This document shows, piece by piece, positions 35,429 to 43,808 of a DNA stretch of 64,000 nt. This DNA is from JBFAPK01 sp040676675 (GTDB taxonomy: Bacteria; Actinomycetota; Actinomycetes; Mycobacteriales; Micromonosporaceae), in NCBI RefSeq assembly GCF_040676675.1, contig NZ_JBFAPK010000007.1, positions 1 through 64,000 of the forward strand, given 5' to 3'. Each line of letters starts with the position of its first letter. Within the stretch, counting starts at the first letter, position 1. The notes under the pieces were generated by a model. That model saw only the letters and a list, made by a program, of their open reading frames with translations. It did no database searches and was not told the origin of the DNA. A program made the position numbers and the translations under genes.

Positions 35429-35492
35429 GGGGTCGGGGCCGGAGTCGGGGCCGGGGCAGGAGTCGGGGCCGGGGCCGGGGTCAGGGCCCGGG
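35429..35492 (+). repeat. G-rich quasi-tandem repeat with quadruplex potential
   Basis: Seven or more GGGG runs, separated by TC, CC or short CCGGAGTC/CAGGAGTC spacers, form imperfect units of about 12-18 bp just upstream of the gene at 35540. The plus strand could form G-quadruplexes. Confidence 0.75.
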
Positions 35493-35539
35493 TCGGCGTC
35501 GCGCGGGCATGGGTCGGTCCGGGCGGGGTAGCACGGGGT

Positions 35540-36037
35540 ATGCAGACGTTCCTGCCGTACCCGGACTTTCTCGGCACCGCCCGCGTGCTGGACCAGCGGC
35601 GGCTCGGCAAGCAGCGGGTCGAGGCGCTCCAGGTGCTCCGCGGGCTGACCTGGCCACGGTACGGCTGGCGGCACCATCCGGCGGTGAAGATGTGGGCCGG
35701 CTACGAGGAGGCGCTGGTCCGGTACGGGCTGGACATCTGCTCGGTGTGGATCGAGACCGGCCGGGCAGACACCTGTGCCCTGACCATGACCGTGGACCTC
35801 GCCAACGCCTGCGGCATCGAGCGGGCCCGCACCCAGGAGGAGCTGGCGGAGGCGGGCCAGCTGCCGCCCTGGCTGGGCCGGGAGGATCTGCACCTGAGCC
35901 ACCGGTCGGCCCTGCTGCGCAAGGATCCCGCACACTATCGGCCGATCTTCGGCGATCTGCCGGTCGACCTGCCGTACGTCTGGCCACCGTCGGACCGGAA
36001 TCCGACCTGCCGGCCGCTCCTGGCCGAGCCGGAGTGA
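35540..36037 (+). CDS. MSMEG_6728-family protein (endonuclease V/pyrimidine-dimer-glycosylase related)
   Basis: 165 residues; the start MQTFLPYPDFLGTARVLD with RLGKQRVEALQVLRGL, then HHPAVKMWAGYEEALVRYG and the later LHLSHRSALLRKDPAHY are hallmarks of a conserved bacterial family. That family is related to T4 endonuclease V-like proteins. The Arg/Lys-Gln and His-rich segments could form a nucleic-acid site, but activity is not established. The ATG is chosen because the conserved start begins exactly there. A strong terminator follows. Confidence 0.8.
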   Translation: MQTFLPYPDFLGTARVLDQRRLGKQRVEALQVLRGLTWPRYGWRHHPAVKMWAGYEEALVRYGLDICSVWIETGRADTCALTMTVDLANACGIERARTQEELAEAGQLPPWLGREDLHLSHRSALLRKDPAHYRPIFGDLPVDLPYVWPPSDRNPTCRPLLAEPE

Positions 36038-36063
36038 TCGGCCGGGCCGGGGCCGCAACGGCA

Positions 36064-36094
36064 GCCGGGCCCCGACCAGCGGTCGGGGCCCGGC
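36064..36094. terminator. Perfect bidirectional hairpin terminator
   Basis: A perfect 14-bp stem (GCCGGGCCCCGACC / GGTCGGGGCCCGGC) has a 3-nt loop. It sits between convergent genes ending at 36037 (+) and 36142 (-). Confidence 0.85.
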
Positions 36095-36141
36095 GGGACG
36101 AGCCAGGAGCGTGACTGCTCAGCGATCCGGTCGCCGTCGGC

Positions 36142-38016
36142 TCAGAGGCCCAGCGTCCAGCCGTTCAGCTGGCCGCTGTCCAGGCGCGAGGCGTCCTGGA
36201 CCCGGAGCCGCCAGGTGCCGTCGGCCACCTCGCCCGAGAGGTTCACGGTGAACGTCTCGTCGATGTTGTCGGCCGAGCCGCCGTCCCGGTTCTGCAGCAC
36301 GTAGACCGTGCCGTCGGGCGCGATCAGGCTGACCACCAGGTCGCCCTTGTACGTGTGCTGCACGTGCACCTCGACGGTGCTGTTCGTACGCGGGGCGCGC
36401 GCGCAGCCGGAGATGGTGACCGAACTCTCCGCCGTGGTCAGGTCCGGGATCGCGACCGGGGTGCTGTTGTTCAGCGTGCAGTTGCTCGGGTCGGCGACCT
36501 TCAGCAGGAAGGTGGCGATCCGGGTCGCCACGCTGCCGACGCCCGTGACCGTGACGGTGTGCTCGCCCACCGCGGCGTTCGGCGCCGCCGTGAAGGTCAG
36601 CGTCGACGACCCGCCCGAGCTGATCGAGCTGGGGCTGAAGCTGGCCGTGACCCCGCTGGGCAGGCCCGCGACGCTCAGGTTCACCGGCTGCGGCTCCCCC
36701 GAGAGGTTGGTGGTGCCGACCGCGACCGAGAGCGTGCCACCCCAGTTGACCTGGCCGGTGGTCGGCGTGACGGTCATCTTGAAGTCCTGCGGCGGCGGGG
36801 CGATGCTGCCCGTGTAGAGCAGCCGGTTCGGCGAGCCGACGCCCGCGTCGGGCAGCTTGTTCGGGGTCGCGTCGCCGAAGAGCTTGTCCCGCACCTGGGC
36901 CGGGGTGAAGGTCGGGTTCGACGCGAGCACCAGCGCCGCCGCGCCGACCACGTGCGGGGTCGCCATCGAGGTACCGCTGATGACGGCCGTGGCCGCGTCC
37001 GAGGTGTTGTAGCTGGACGTGATGCCGGTACCCGGGGCGAAGAGGTCCAGGCACGAGCCGATGTTGGAGTAGTCGGCCCGGGTGTCGTTGCTGTTGGACG
37101 CCCCGACGGTGATGGCCGCGGCGGTGCTGGCCGGCGAGAGGTTGCAGGCGTCGCGGCCGTAGTCGTTGCCGGCCGCGAGACCGTAGACCACGCCGTCGGC
37201 GATGGAGGCGGCCACCGCGTCGTTCAGCGCCTGCGACCGCGGGCCGGAGAGGCTCATGTTCGCCACCGCCAGCTCGCCCGGGTCGTGGTCGCGGGTGACC
37301 CAGTCGACACCCGAGATGATCTGGCCGTACGTGCCGGAGCCGCCGTTGTCGAGGACCCGTACGCCGACCAGGGTGACGTTCTTGGCCACGCCGTACGTCC
37401 GGCCGCCGATGGTGCCGGCCACGTGGGTGCCGTGACCGTTGCCGTCGTCCGCGGTGCCGCCGTCGATCGCGTCGTAACCGGAGACCGCGCGCCCGCCGCC
37501 GAACTCGCTGTGCGAGAAGCGGATGCCCGTGTCCAGCACGTACGCCCGCACGCCGCTGCCCTCGTTCGGGTAGGTGTACGAGTTGTTCAGCGGGAGGTTG
37601 CGCTGGTCGATCCGGTCCAGGCCCCAGGAGGGGGTCGGCGACTGGGTGCCGGCGATGCTGACCGTGTGGTTCTGCTCGACGTACTTGACGGCCGGGTCGG
37701 CCGCGAGCTGCCGGGCCGACTTCTCCGACATCCGCGCCTCGAAGCCGCGCAACGCGTCCGAGTAGGTCTGTCCCGCCTTCCCGCCGTGACGTTCGGCCAG
37801 GTCACGGGCGAGGGTGGGGACGCGGCTCCGCGACACCGCGGTGTCCTTGAAGACCACGATGTACGAGCCGGCGACGGCGGTGGCGCCGCCCGCCCGGAGG
37901 ATCTGTCCCTCGGCCGGCATGGCGTGGGCCGGCGTGCCGAACCCGACCGCGGCGACGGTCGCCGCCGCCGCGACGCCGAGACGCCAGGGGCGTACGGCGG
38001 ACGGTACGAATGTCAT
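36142..38016 (-). CDS. Secreted S8 family (subtilisin-like) serine protease with C-terminal P/Homo B domain
   Basis: 624 residues. A signal peptide (cut near AHA, about 32) and an inhibitor I9 propeptide (about 48-120) precede the S8 catalytic domain (about 125-405). Its triad is Asp in YVLDTGIRFSHSEF, His in GHGTHVAGTIGG and Ser in SGTSMATPHV. An Ig-like beta domain (about 410-500) and a P/proprotein-convertase domain ending in SGQLNGWTLGL complete it. ATG with GGAAG upstream. It is an extracellular peptidase, probably self-processed. Encoded alone. Confidence 0.93.
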   Translation of the reverse strand: MTFVPSAVRPWRLGVAAAATVAAVGFGTPAHAMPAEGQILRAGGATAVAGSYIVVFKDTAVSRSRVPTLARDLAERHGGKAGQTYSDALRGFEARMSEKSARQLAADPAVKYVEQNHTVSIAGTQSPTPSWGLDRIDQRNLPLNNSYTYPNEGSGVRAYVLDTGIRFSHSEFGGGRAVSGYDAIDGGTADDGNGHGTHVAGTIGGRTYGVAKNVTLVGVRVLDNGGSGTYGQIISGVDWVTRDHDPGELAVANMSLSGPRSQALNDAVAASIADGVVYGLAAGNDYGRDACNLSPASTAAAITVGASNSNDTRADYSNIGSCLDLFAPGTGITSSYNTSDAATAVISGTSMATPHVVGAAALVLASNPTFTPAQVRDKLFGDATPNKLPDAGVGSPNRLLYTGSIAPPPQDFKMTVTPTTGQVNWGGTLSVAVGTTNLSGEPQPVNLSVAGLPSGVTASFSPSSISSGGSSTLTFTAAPNAAVGEHTVTVTGVGSVATRIATFLLKVADPSNCTLNNSTPVAIPDLTTAESSVTISGCARAPRTNSTVEVHVQHTYKGDLVVSLIAPDGTVYVLQNRDGGSADNIDETFTVNLSGEVADGTWRLRVQDASRLDSGQLNGWTLGL

Positions 38017-38743
38017 ACCCCGTGCTTCCTTTCGGTACCTGCTCGGGCGTGCCCGCGGTGCGGGCGCGATGCCGCCCGGCGCGACCGAAAACCGAGGTGC
38101 CGGTCGGTCGAACCGGGCGGTGGAGACCTGGAGGTTTTCCCACCGATGTCGACTGCCGCGCCACCCGATTTCCGGCAGGTCCCTCCCGGCGGAATGGCAT
38201 AGCGGCTCAGGAGTGTATCGAACAATGGAGCGGCCACAGTTCCCCCGTGAGTCGGTGATTGGTGGCCACCTCGCCGGTCCGCACGGGACGAATAGCGAGC
38301 GCGGCGGCGCATACCGGCGCCAAGCCGTCCAATCCGGCAAGCCGCTCGGACGGCTCGCGGCCACGGGTCGGGGGCCGGCTTCCGGTGCGGCCGGTGGTGG
38401 CCCGGACCGCCGCCGAACCGAGCGGGCGGCAACGGGTCGGCGGACGAGGGGCGGTTGCCGTCACCACTGTGGACTGTCGGAAATGCGTTGCCCGCCCCGT
38501 TGGCCCGGCCTACCGTGAGATCGCAAGGTCATCCGCCGCTTCGGAATCCCGCCTTAATTCAAGGTCCCCGAAATGCTCGGGCCGGCACCGCGACATCGAA
38601 TTTTCCGACCACCAGCATCATTCGACACCAACAATTCACGACTATTTGGCACGCCGGTGGGGGCGCGAAAGCGCGTTTCCCCGACCGGCGCAGGAACCCG
38701 TACCGCGACGACGTGATCGCGCGCGAGGTGGAGGGAGGACCCG
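38017..38743. other. Long gene-free region between divergent protease and HNH genes
   Basis: 727 bp. The part from about 38500 to 38660 is clearly AT-richer than the rest and likely holds the promoter of the HNH gene. The protease promoter should lie near 38020-38250. Open frames across the region lack the third-position GC bias and have no family resemblance. Confidence 0.45.
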
Positions 38744-39187
38744 GTGGAAGCCGTACTCGTCGTCAACGCCGACCTCGGCCCGCTGCATCGGGTGAGCGTC
38801 CAGCACGCGATCCGGATGCTGTGCCGCAGGGTCGCCGAGATCCATGAGGCCGAGCCCGACCGGAGCATCGGCGGCTACCCGCTCCCCCGGGTCGTCCGGC
38901 TGATCCGGTACGTGGTGACGCGCTGGCGTTTCGGTTCGGGGCCGGTCTGGTCGCGCTCCGGCGTACTGGCCCGCGACCAGCACCGCTGCGCGTACTGCGG
39001 TCGCTTCGCCACCACGGTCGACCACGTCCTGCCCCGCTCCCGCGGCGGGCGCAACACCTGGCGCAACACGGTCGCCGCCTGCTACGGCTGCAACCAGCGC
39101 AAGGGCGACCGGACGCCGGCGGAGGCGGACATGCCGCTGCGGTACGAGCCGGTGGCGCCCTCGTGGGCCATGCTCGCCGGACGGTGA
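38744..39187 (+). CDS. HNH endonuclease
   Basis: 147 residues; GTG with GGAGGGAGG upstream. The N-terminal 70 residues (EAVLVVNADLGPLHRVSVQHAIRML) are the conserved lead of a small actinobacterial HNH group. The HNH motif follows: CAYCGRFATTVDHVLPRSRGG, then N in NTWRNTVAACYGCNQRKGD, with four zinc-binding Cys. It is a predicted DNA nuclease with unknown target. No methylase or phage genes lie next to it, so a housekeeping or repair role is as likely as restriction. Confidence 0.9.
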   Translation: MEAVLVVNADLGPLHRVSVQHAIRMLCRRVAEIHEAEPDRSIGGYPLPRVVRLIRYVVTRWRFGSGPVWSRSGVLARDQHRCAYCGRFATTVDHVLPRSRGGRNTWRNTVAACYGCNQRKGDRTPAEADMPLRYEPVAPSWAMLAGR

Positions 39188-39392
39188 CGGGGTAGCCGAC
39201 CGGCGCTCGCCGCACCGGCGGGACGTCGTCCAGCTCGGGGGCGCCATGGAGCTCGCCGGATGCCGCTTCGGCGTCCGGCGCGGGTCGGCCGGCGGGAACG
39301 GGGGTTCCGGTGTACGCCGGGGTCCCGCCGGCCCCACCCGGCCCTAGCCCGCGCCCTCGCGGTCGGATACCTCAGGCCCTACGGAACGGGCC

Positions 39393-39635
39393 TCAGTGTC
39401 CGCCGCCGCTGAGCGCGGCCCAGCCGACGGCGGCGATGCAGAGCAGCAGGATCACACCGCCACGGGTGGTGGCGACCCGGGTCAACGTCCACGCGGTCCG
39501 CCGCATGCCCGGAACCAGTTCCCTGGTTTTCCGGTAATCCACCCACGCTCTCCAGGCGACCGCGAATGCGATCCCGGCGGAGAGTCCGAGCACCACCCCG
39601 AGCATGAGGGCGGCCACGGAAAGGGGCCGTTCCAT
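39393..39635 (-). CDS. Small two-TM membrane protein
   Basis: 80 residues. TM1 (about 5-27, AALMLGVVLGLSAGIAFAVAW) and TM2 (about 57-75, GGVILLLCIAAVGWAAL) enclose a basic loop. ATG start with a poor ribosome site, so an unusual start is possible. Function unknown. It is divergent from the RNA ligase gene. Confidence 0.6.
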   Translation of the reverse strand: MERPLSVAALMLGVVLGLSAGIAFAVAWRAWVDYRKTRELVPGMRRTAWTLTRVATTRGGVILLLCIAAVGWAALSGGGH

Positions 39636-39796
39636 CAGGCCAGTGTGGCTGGTCGGAGGCCATGAACGCCATGGCCAATTGCCGAGAAAAAGCGCGAGAC
39701 ATATTCGCGAACAACGTACCCTGTGCGTACCACCGCCAGGCGCGGCGCAACGTGTTCCGCGACCGCGACTCCGGCGAGCCGAGGAAAGTTGTGCCA

Positions 39797-40468
39797 ATGA
39801 ATGGGAACGACGGCGAGGTCGGGCGCAAATACCCGCGCACCCGCCACCTGCCCGACTCTCCCGGCGCCACGGACGACGACAAGATCCTGCCGGACCTCGA
39901 CGGGTTCGCGGGCGAGTTGGTGGTGACCGAGAAGATGGACGGCGGGAACGTCACCTTCACCCGCGACACCATGTACGCCCGCTCGCTGGACTCCGGCACT
40001 CAGGCGTGGGACCGCGCCTGCAAGGCGGTGTGGGGGCGGGTCGCCCACGACATCCCGCCCGGCTGGCGGATCTCCGGCGAGTCCATGTGGGCCCGCCGCA
40101 GCGTCGGCTACCGGGACCTACCCGGCGTCTACCTGGTCTTCGGCGTCTGGGACGCCGGGCACACCCTGCTCGGGTGGGACGACACGGTCGAGTGGGCGGC
40201 CCTGCTCGGCCTGCCGCTGGTGCCCCTCCTCTACCGGGGCGGCGACCTGACCGCGGCCCGGTCCGCCTGGTCGCACCAGCGCGACGAGGAGTGCTCGGAG
40301 GGGTTCGTGCTGCGCAGCGCCGGGCCGGTACCGGAGTCGGAGTTCGGCCGCCGGGTCGGGAAGTGGGTACGCGCCGGCCACGTGCGTACCGCCGCGACCT
40401 GGCGTCAGCGGGACGACTTCGCGCTCAACGGCTTCGTTGACATCGCCGGAAGCCGGCCGGAGGCGTGA
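39797..40468 (+). CDS. RNA ligase family protein
   Basis: 223 residues from the ATG at 39797, which has GAGGAAAG 8 nt upstream; an in-frame ATG at 39662 is less likely. Covalent nucleotidyltransferase motifs are visible: motif I EKMDGGN (Lys that would carry AMP), motif III-like VYLVFGVWD, motif IV EGFVLRS and motif V GKWVRAGH. This is the size of a stand-alone Rnl-type adenylyltransferase core without a large C-terminal domain. It would join RNA 3'-OH and 5'-phosphate ends with ATP. No kinase/phosphatase or methyltransferase repair partner lies nearby. Confidence 0.85.
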   Translation: MNGNDGEVGRKYPRTRHLPDSPGATDDDKILPDLDGFAGELVVTEKMDGGNVTFTRDTMYARSLDSGTQAWDRACKAVWGRVAHDIPPGWRISGESMWARRSVGYRDLPGVYLVFGVWDAGHTLLGWDDTVEWAALLGLPLVPLLYRGGDLTAARSAWSHQRDEECSEGFVLRSAGPVPESEFGRRVGKWVRAGHVRTAATWRQRDDFALNGFVDIAGSRPEA

Positions 40469-40567
40469 GGCCCGCGGGCGGCGCGCGGACCGCGAGAACC
40501 CGCTCGGACGCTCAGGCCGCGCGGGTCCGGCGGGCGGCGCGTCGGCCGCGAGAACCCGCCCGGATGC

Positions 40568-41374
40568 TCAGGCGCTCTCCTCGGGTTCGTCCCTGTTGCC
40601 CTGCTCGCAGGCGACGCCGTCGCCGTCCCGGTCCAACCGGGGGGAGTAGCCGGGATCGGTCGAGCGCAGGGGCGTCACCCCGGCCTTGTGGGCCTGCGCG
40701 CAGTTCCTGTAGTACGGCGGGCTGCCCTGACCACCGGACGGCTGCTCGGACCGCTCGCCGGGGCTGGTGCCCGGTCGCGTCGTACGGGTGGGTGTCGACG
40801 GCGGCCTCCCGTAGGTCTCCGCGGCCGGCCGTACCGGTTGCCGCTGGTCCGGCGCGTCCCAGGCGGGCGGGCGCTTCTCGGGGGCGACCCCCGGCGGGCC
40901 TCCGGAGACGATCGGCGCGGGCGTCTGCCACGGCGTCGCCCCGCCCGGCCCGGTCGCCGTCGGGCGCGAAGCGCCACCGAGAAACACGCTCAGCACGGCG
41001 ACGCCGAGCGCGAGCGTCAGCACGAAACCGGCGGCGACCAGCCAGCGGGACGCCGGTACGCCGGACCGGGTCGGCGCGGGGTCGGGTGGCGTGGCGTCGG
41101 ACGGCGTGGCCGTCGACTCGACCGCGACCCGCCGCTTCCCGCTCGACCGTCGTACGGTCCAGGACCTGACGCCGGGCTGGTCTGTGTCGGGCTGGTCAGT
41201 GTCGGGCTGGTCGGCGTCGGGACGCTCGTCGGTGGGCGACGTCCCGGCGGTCACGGCACCGCTGCCCGGCGTCTGCCCGGTTCGCCGGTACCGCCCGGCG
41301 CTCTGATTGCCGCGCCCGTACGACGCGGCCCGTGCCGGGGGTGGCGGGTCGCCGAAGGGTGGTTGGCTCACCAC
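40568..41374 (-). CDS. Membrane-anchored protein with excalibur calcium-binding domain
   Basis: 268 residues from the GTG at 41374 (a second GTG follows directly). A long polar cytoplasmic head contains Asp-Gln-Pro-Asp-Thr repeats. One TM helix (about 112-134, WLVAAGFVLTLALGVAVLSV) leads to a Pro-rich outer linker and a C-terminal excalibur domain. That domain has YRNCAQAHKAG, then DRDGDGVACEQ, a Ca-binding Asp loop with two Cys. Such domains occur in cell-surface proteins of actinobacteria. Function unknown. Confidence 0.85.
   Translation of the reverse strand: MVSQPPFGDPPPPARAASYGRGNQSAGRYRRTGQTPGSGAVTAGTSPTDERPDADQPDTDQPDTDQPGVRSWTVRRSSGKRRVAVESTATPSDATPPDPAPTRSGVPASRWLVAAGFVLTLALGVAVLSVFLGGASRPTATGPGGATPWQTPAPIVSGGPPGVAPEKRPPAWDAPDQRQPVRPAAETYGRPPSTPTRTTRPGTSPGERSEQPSGGQGSPPYYRNCAQAHKAGVTPLRSTDPGYSPRLDRDGDGVACEQGNRDEPEESA
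41171..41220. repeat. 15-bp tandem repeat inside the excalibur protein gene
   Basis: About three copies of a GTGTCGGGCTGGTCA-type unit, nearly exact, encode the DQPDT repeat in the cytoplasmic head. In-frame copy-number changes are possible. Confidence 0.8.
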
Positions 41375-41432
41375 GGCAGGCTATCGGGTACGGACGTGCC
41401 CGGGTGGGACGCCCGCGGCGGCGCGGCGCTTC

Positions 41433-42077
41433 TCAGGCGCCCGCGACCGGACCCGCGGCCCGGTCGGCACCGTCGGCGGTGCCGCTCTCGGCCGTGGTCC
41501 CGCCGACGCTGGGGTGCAGGGCGACGACCAGCCGGTGTGCGCGGCCACCGGTCGCCCGCTCGTCGTGGTACCGGCTCACCAGCCCGGTCACCGCGGCGGT
41601 CAGCTCCTCCGCGAACGCGGCCCGGTCGGCGGCCGAGGCGAACCGCACCTCGCCGTCGATGGCGAACGTGGCCACCCGCTTGCCGGCCCGGTCGGCACCC
41701 GTGATCAGCGCGCCGACGTCCCGGACCAGCCGAGCGGCGAGCGCCAGCAACCAGCGCGCCGACAGCCGGTCCGGCGCGCGGGCCGGGTCGGGCTGCACCG
41801 GGGCGAGCGCGGTCGGCGAGATGACGTAGGAGGCGGCGGTGGCCTGGAGCATCCGCTCGGTGACGTTTCCCTTCCGGCGCTCCTCGACCAGTTCGACGAG
41901 GCCGTGCTGCTCCAGCGTCTTGAGGTGGTAGTTCACCTTCTGCCGGGCCAGTCCGACCCGCGCGGCGAGCATGGTGGCCGAGCCGGGCTCCGCCAGCTCC
42001 GCCAGCAGGCGGGCACGCACCGGGTCGAGCGAGACCTCGGCAGCCGCCGGATCCTCTATGACCGCCACGTCGAACAT
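41433..42077 (-). CDS. ArsR-type helix-turn-helix regulator
   Basis: 214 residues. The winged HTH at the N-terminus (LDPVRARLLAELAEPGSATMLAARVGLARQ, then VNYHLKTLEQHGLVEL) is typical of ArsR/HTH_20. A C-terminal alpha/beta half (KRVATFAIDGEVRFAS, HRLVVALHPSVGG) is shared with regulators usually encoded beside an SRPBCC (AHSA1) protein gene, which is missing here. ATG start with a weak ribosome site. A transposase remnant lies 32 bp upstream of the start. Confidence 0.85.
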   Translation of the reverse strand: MFDVAVIEDPAAAEVSLDPVRARLLAELAEPGSATMLAARVGLARQKVNYHLKTLEQHGLVELVEERRKGNVTERMLQATAASYVISPTALAPVQPDPARAPDRLSARWLLALAARLVRDVGALITGADRAGKRVATFAIDGEVRFASAADRAAFAEELTAAVTGLVSRYHDERATGGRAHRLVVALHPSVGGTTAESGTADGADRAAGPVAGA

Positions 42078-42108
42078 GGGCCCACTGTTTCACCGACAAC
42101 ATTTCTTG

Positions 42109-42189
42109 TCAAGCCGCCGACGCTGCCAGCCCGCACTCGATTACCTCAGCCCCGCCGACTACGAACAGACCGCGGCGTACAACCTGTGA
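42109..42189 (+). pseudogene. 3' remnant of an IS3-family transposase
   Basis: The last 26 codons read through SRRRCQPALDYLSPADYE to a TGA, which matches the C-terminal end of IS3-group integrase-core transposases (RRRHSALGYLSPxxYE). Nothing of the DDE catalytic core remains. The remnant starts 32 bp from the regulator's ATG, so an old insertion truncated the element and may have altered that promoter. Confidence 0.6.
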
Positions 42190-42286
42190 GTACGGATGGA
42201 TATACGACCACCTCGGCGGGTGCGGCCCTCGGGTGACCAGCGCCGGTTGCCGCCGACGTCGGGCTCTGGCCGCACCCCACCCCACT

Positions 42287-42325
42287 GGGCGTACCCGAGC
42301 CCACGGGGGAGGCCCGGGTACGCCC
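42287..42325. terminator. Hairpin terminator after the HTH/TPR regulator gene
   Basis: 15-bp arms (GGGCGTACCCGAGCC / GGCCCGGGTACGCCC, one mismatch) enclose a 9-nt loop. It lies about 120 nt past the leftward stop at 42443. The rest of 42190-42442 shows no gene. Confidence 0.6.
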
Positions 42326-42442
42326 GGCTGAGGGGACGCAGCGGCCGCCAGCGGTGCCGGTGCTGATGAGAGATGCAGTCGCGCGCCCGTACTCCGGACG
42401 CTACTGACCAGCACTGCAGGTAGTGGAACGCTTACGCACCAC

Positions 42443-43627
42443 TCAGTTCGTGATGCCCATCCGCTCCCACAGCCCGCGGAGTTCCGACCCACCGGCCCCA
42501 GCACGCAGCAGGGTCCGCGCCGTCTCCCGGGCGGAGGTCGAGGACCGGGCATGCTGCGGGCCGATCCGTTCCGCCGTCAGGAGCATTCGCACCGCATCCC
42601 GCTCACGGTGCACGTCGACCATGCCCCGGGCCAGATCCATGTAGAAGTACACCTGGCGCACGCCGGGAAGCCCCGCCACCTGGACGCCCTGAGCTGTCTC
42701 CAGGGCCCCTCCGGCGCGGCCCGTGTCGAGCTGAAACGCCATTTTCCACAGGTCCACGTTCCGGGGGCCCCACGCCATGTCCCAGCTGTCTGTCTCGCCG
42801 GTACGTTCGGCGATCCGCGACGCTTCGGAGATGTGCTGCTCGGCTGAGTCGACGGTCCGCAGGCCGGCCGAGTGGTGCGCGCGGGCGAGATGCAGGAAGC
42901 CCAGGAGGTCCAGCGCGGCCGGCGCCGACAGGTGGCGTTGCAGCTCGTCATCCGCGCGGTCGCAGACCGAGCGTGCTGGTCCGTACGCCCCGGAGTAGGC
43001 GAGAACGCGAGCACGATTCGCCGCCGCGACGGCTGCCGCGACCGGGTCGTCCAGCAGCCCGGCGGCCTCCGCGCATTGCTCGGCGGCGAGCAGCGCATGG
43101 GCCGGGTAGCCGACGTTGAGCAGGCATCCCATCGCCACCCCGTAGACGGCCACCATCATCTCCAGCGCCTCCCGGCGCCCTTTGTTGCTGTGCAAGGCAG
43201 GGATCAGGTCGATGAGGCGGTGCAGCGCGCCGGCGTAGTCACACTGGCTGTAGAGGTCACGGACGAGCGCGGATTCCTGGGCGAGCTGGCCGGCCGGGGC
43301 GGATGCCCGCGACGTGGGTTCGCTGAGCGGGTGGTTGATGAGCGCCCGCCACACCCGCTCGGCGTCGATGCGGGCCGACTCAAGCCGCCGGTCGGCTGGG
43401 GTGTAGGGCTGGCCAGTCAGCTCAGCTACCGAGCACTCAAGCGCAGCAGCGAGGTCGACGACCATGTACCGGTCGGTGCGCTGTGCTCCGCGCTCGATCC
43501 TGGACCAGGATGTGTGGGAGATGCCGGCGCGGCTGGCCGCGTGGCGGATGCTCCATCCGCGCAGCTCGCGGCGGGCGCGGATGCGCTCCCCGATGGACGG
43601 GTCGGCGGGTACGGCACGGCGGGCCAT
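42443..43627 (-). CDS. XRE-type HTH regulator with TPR-like C-terminal region
   Basis: 394 residues; ATG with GGGAAGG 6 nt upstream. The N-terminal XRE HTH (IGERIRARRELRGWSIRHAASRAGISHTSWSRIE) is followed by a long helical repeat region. That layout is typical of regulators in actinomycete integrative elements and pheromone-like systems. It lies between a tiny ORF and the truncated integrase on one side and an IS remnant on the other. It was probably brought in by the lost element. Its present role is unknown. Confidence 0.85.
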   Translation of the reverse strand: MARRAVPADPSIGERIRARRELRGWSIRHAASRAGISHTSWSRIERGAQRTDRYMVVDLAAALECSVAELTGQPYTPADRRLESARIDAERVWRALINHPLSEPTSRASAPAGQLAQESALVRDLYSQCDYAGALHRLIDLIPALHSNKGRREALEMMVAVYGVAMGCLLNVGYPAHALLAAEQCAEAAGLLDDPVAAAVAAANRARVLAYSGAYGPARSVCDRADDELQRHLSAPAALDLLGFLHLARAHHSAGLRTVDSAEQHISEASRIAERTGETDSWDMAWGPRNVDLWKMAFQLDTGRAGGALETAQGVQVAGLPGVRQVYFYMDLARGMVDVHRERDAVRMLLTAERIGPQHARSSTSARETARTLLRAGAGGSELRGLWERMGITN

Positions 43628-43672
43628 GGTGGACCTTCCCAGGTAGCGGTCTGGGCGGCGGGCCGCCGGCCG

Positions 43673-43786
43673 CTACTCCGGCGCCCGCCACTTCGGACGG
43701 TACACCGGCCATAACGGCGCGCGTCGTCGCAACGCAGCGGCGATGGCCGGGGGCACCGTGCCGCGGACGTGATGTGTGGTGGGCAT
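43673..43786 (-). CDS. Possible 37-residue protein
   Basis: ATG with AAAGGA 6 nt upstream, encoding MPTTHHVRGTVPPAIAAAL and an Arg/Pro/Trp-rich tail. It ends 45 bp before the HTH/TPR regulator gene in the same orientation, so the two may be co-transcribed. The ribosome site was presumably joined to the truncated integrase by the deletion next to it. No family recognised. Confidence 0.45.
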   Translation of the reverse strand: MPTTHHVRGTVPPAIAAALRRRAPLWPVYRPKWRAPE

Positions 43787-43808
43787 GGGGGTTCCTTTCT
43801 GAGATGGA

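Noticed and set aside
38259..38795. Open frame between the protease and HNH genes
   Set aside because: Overlaps the HNH start, lacks coding bias and family motifs; the region looks like a promoter.
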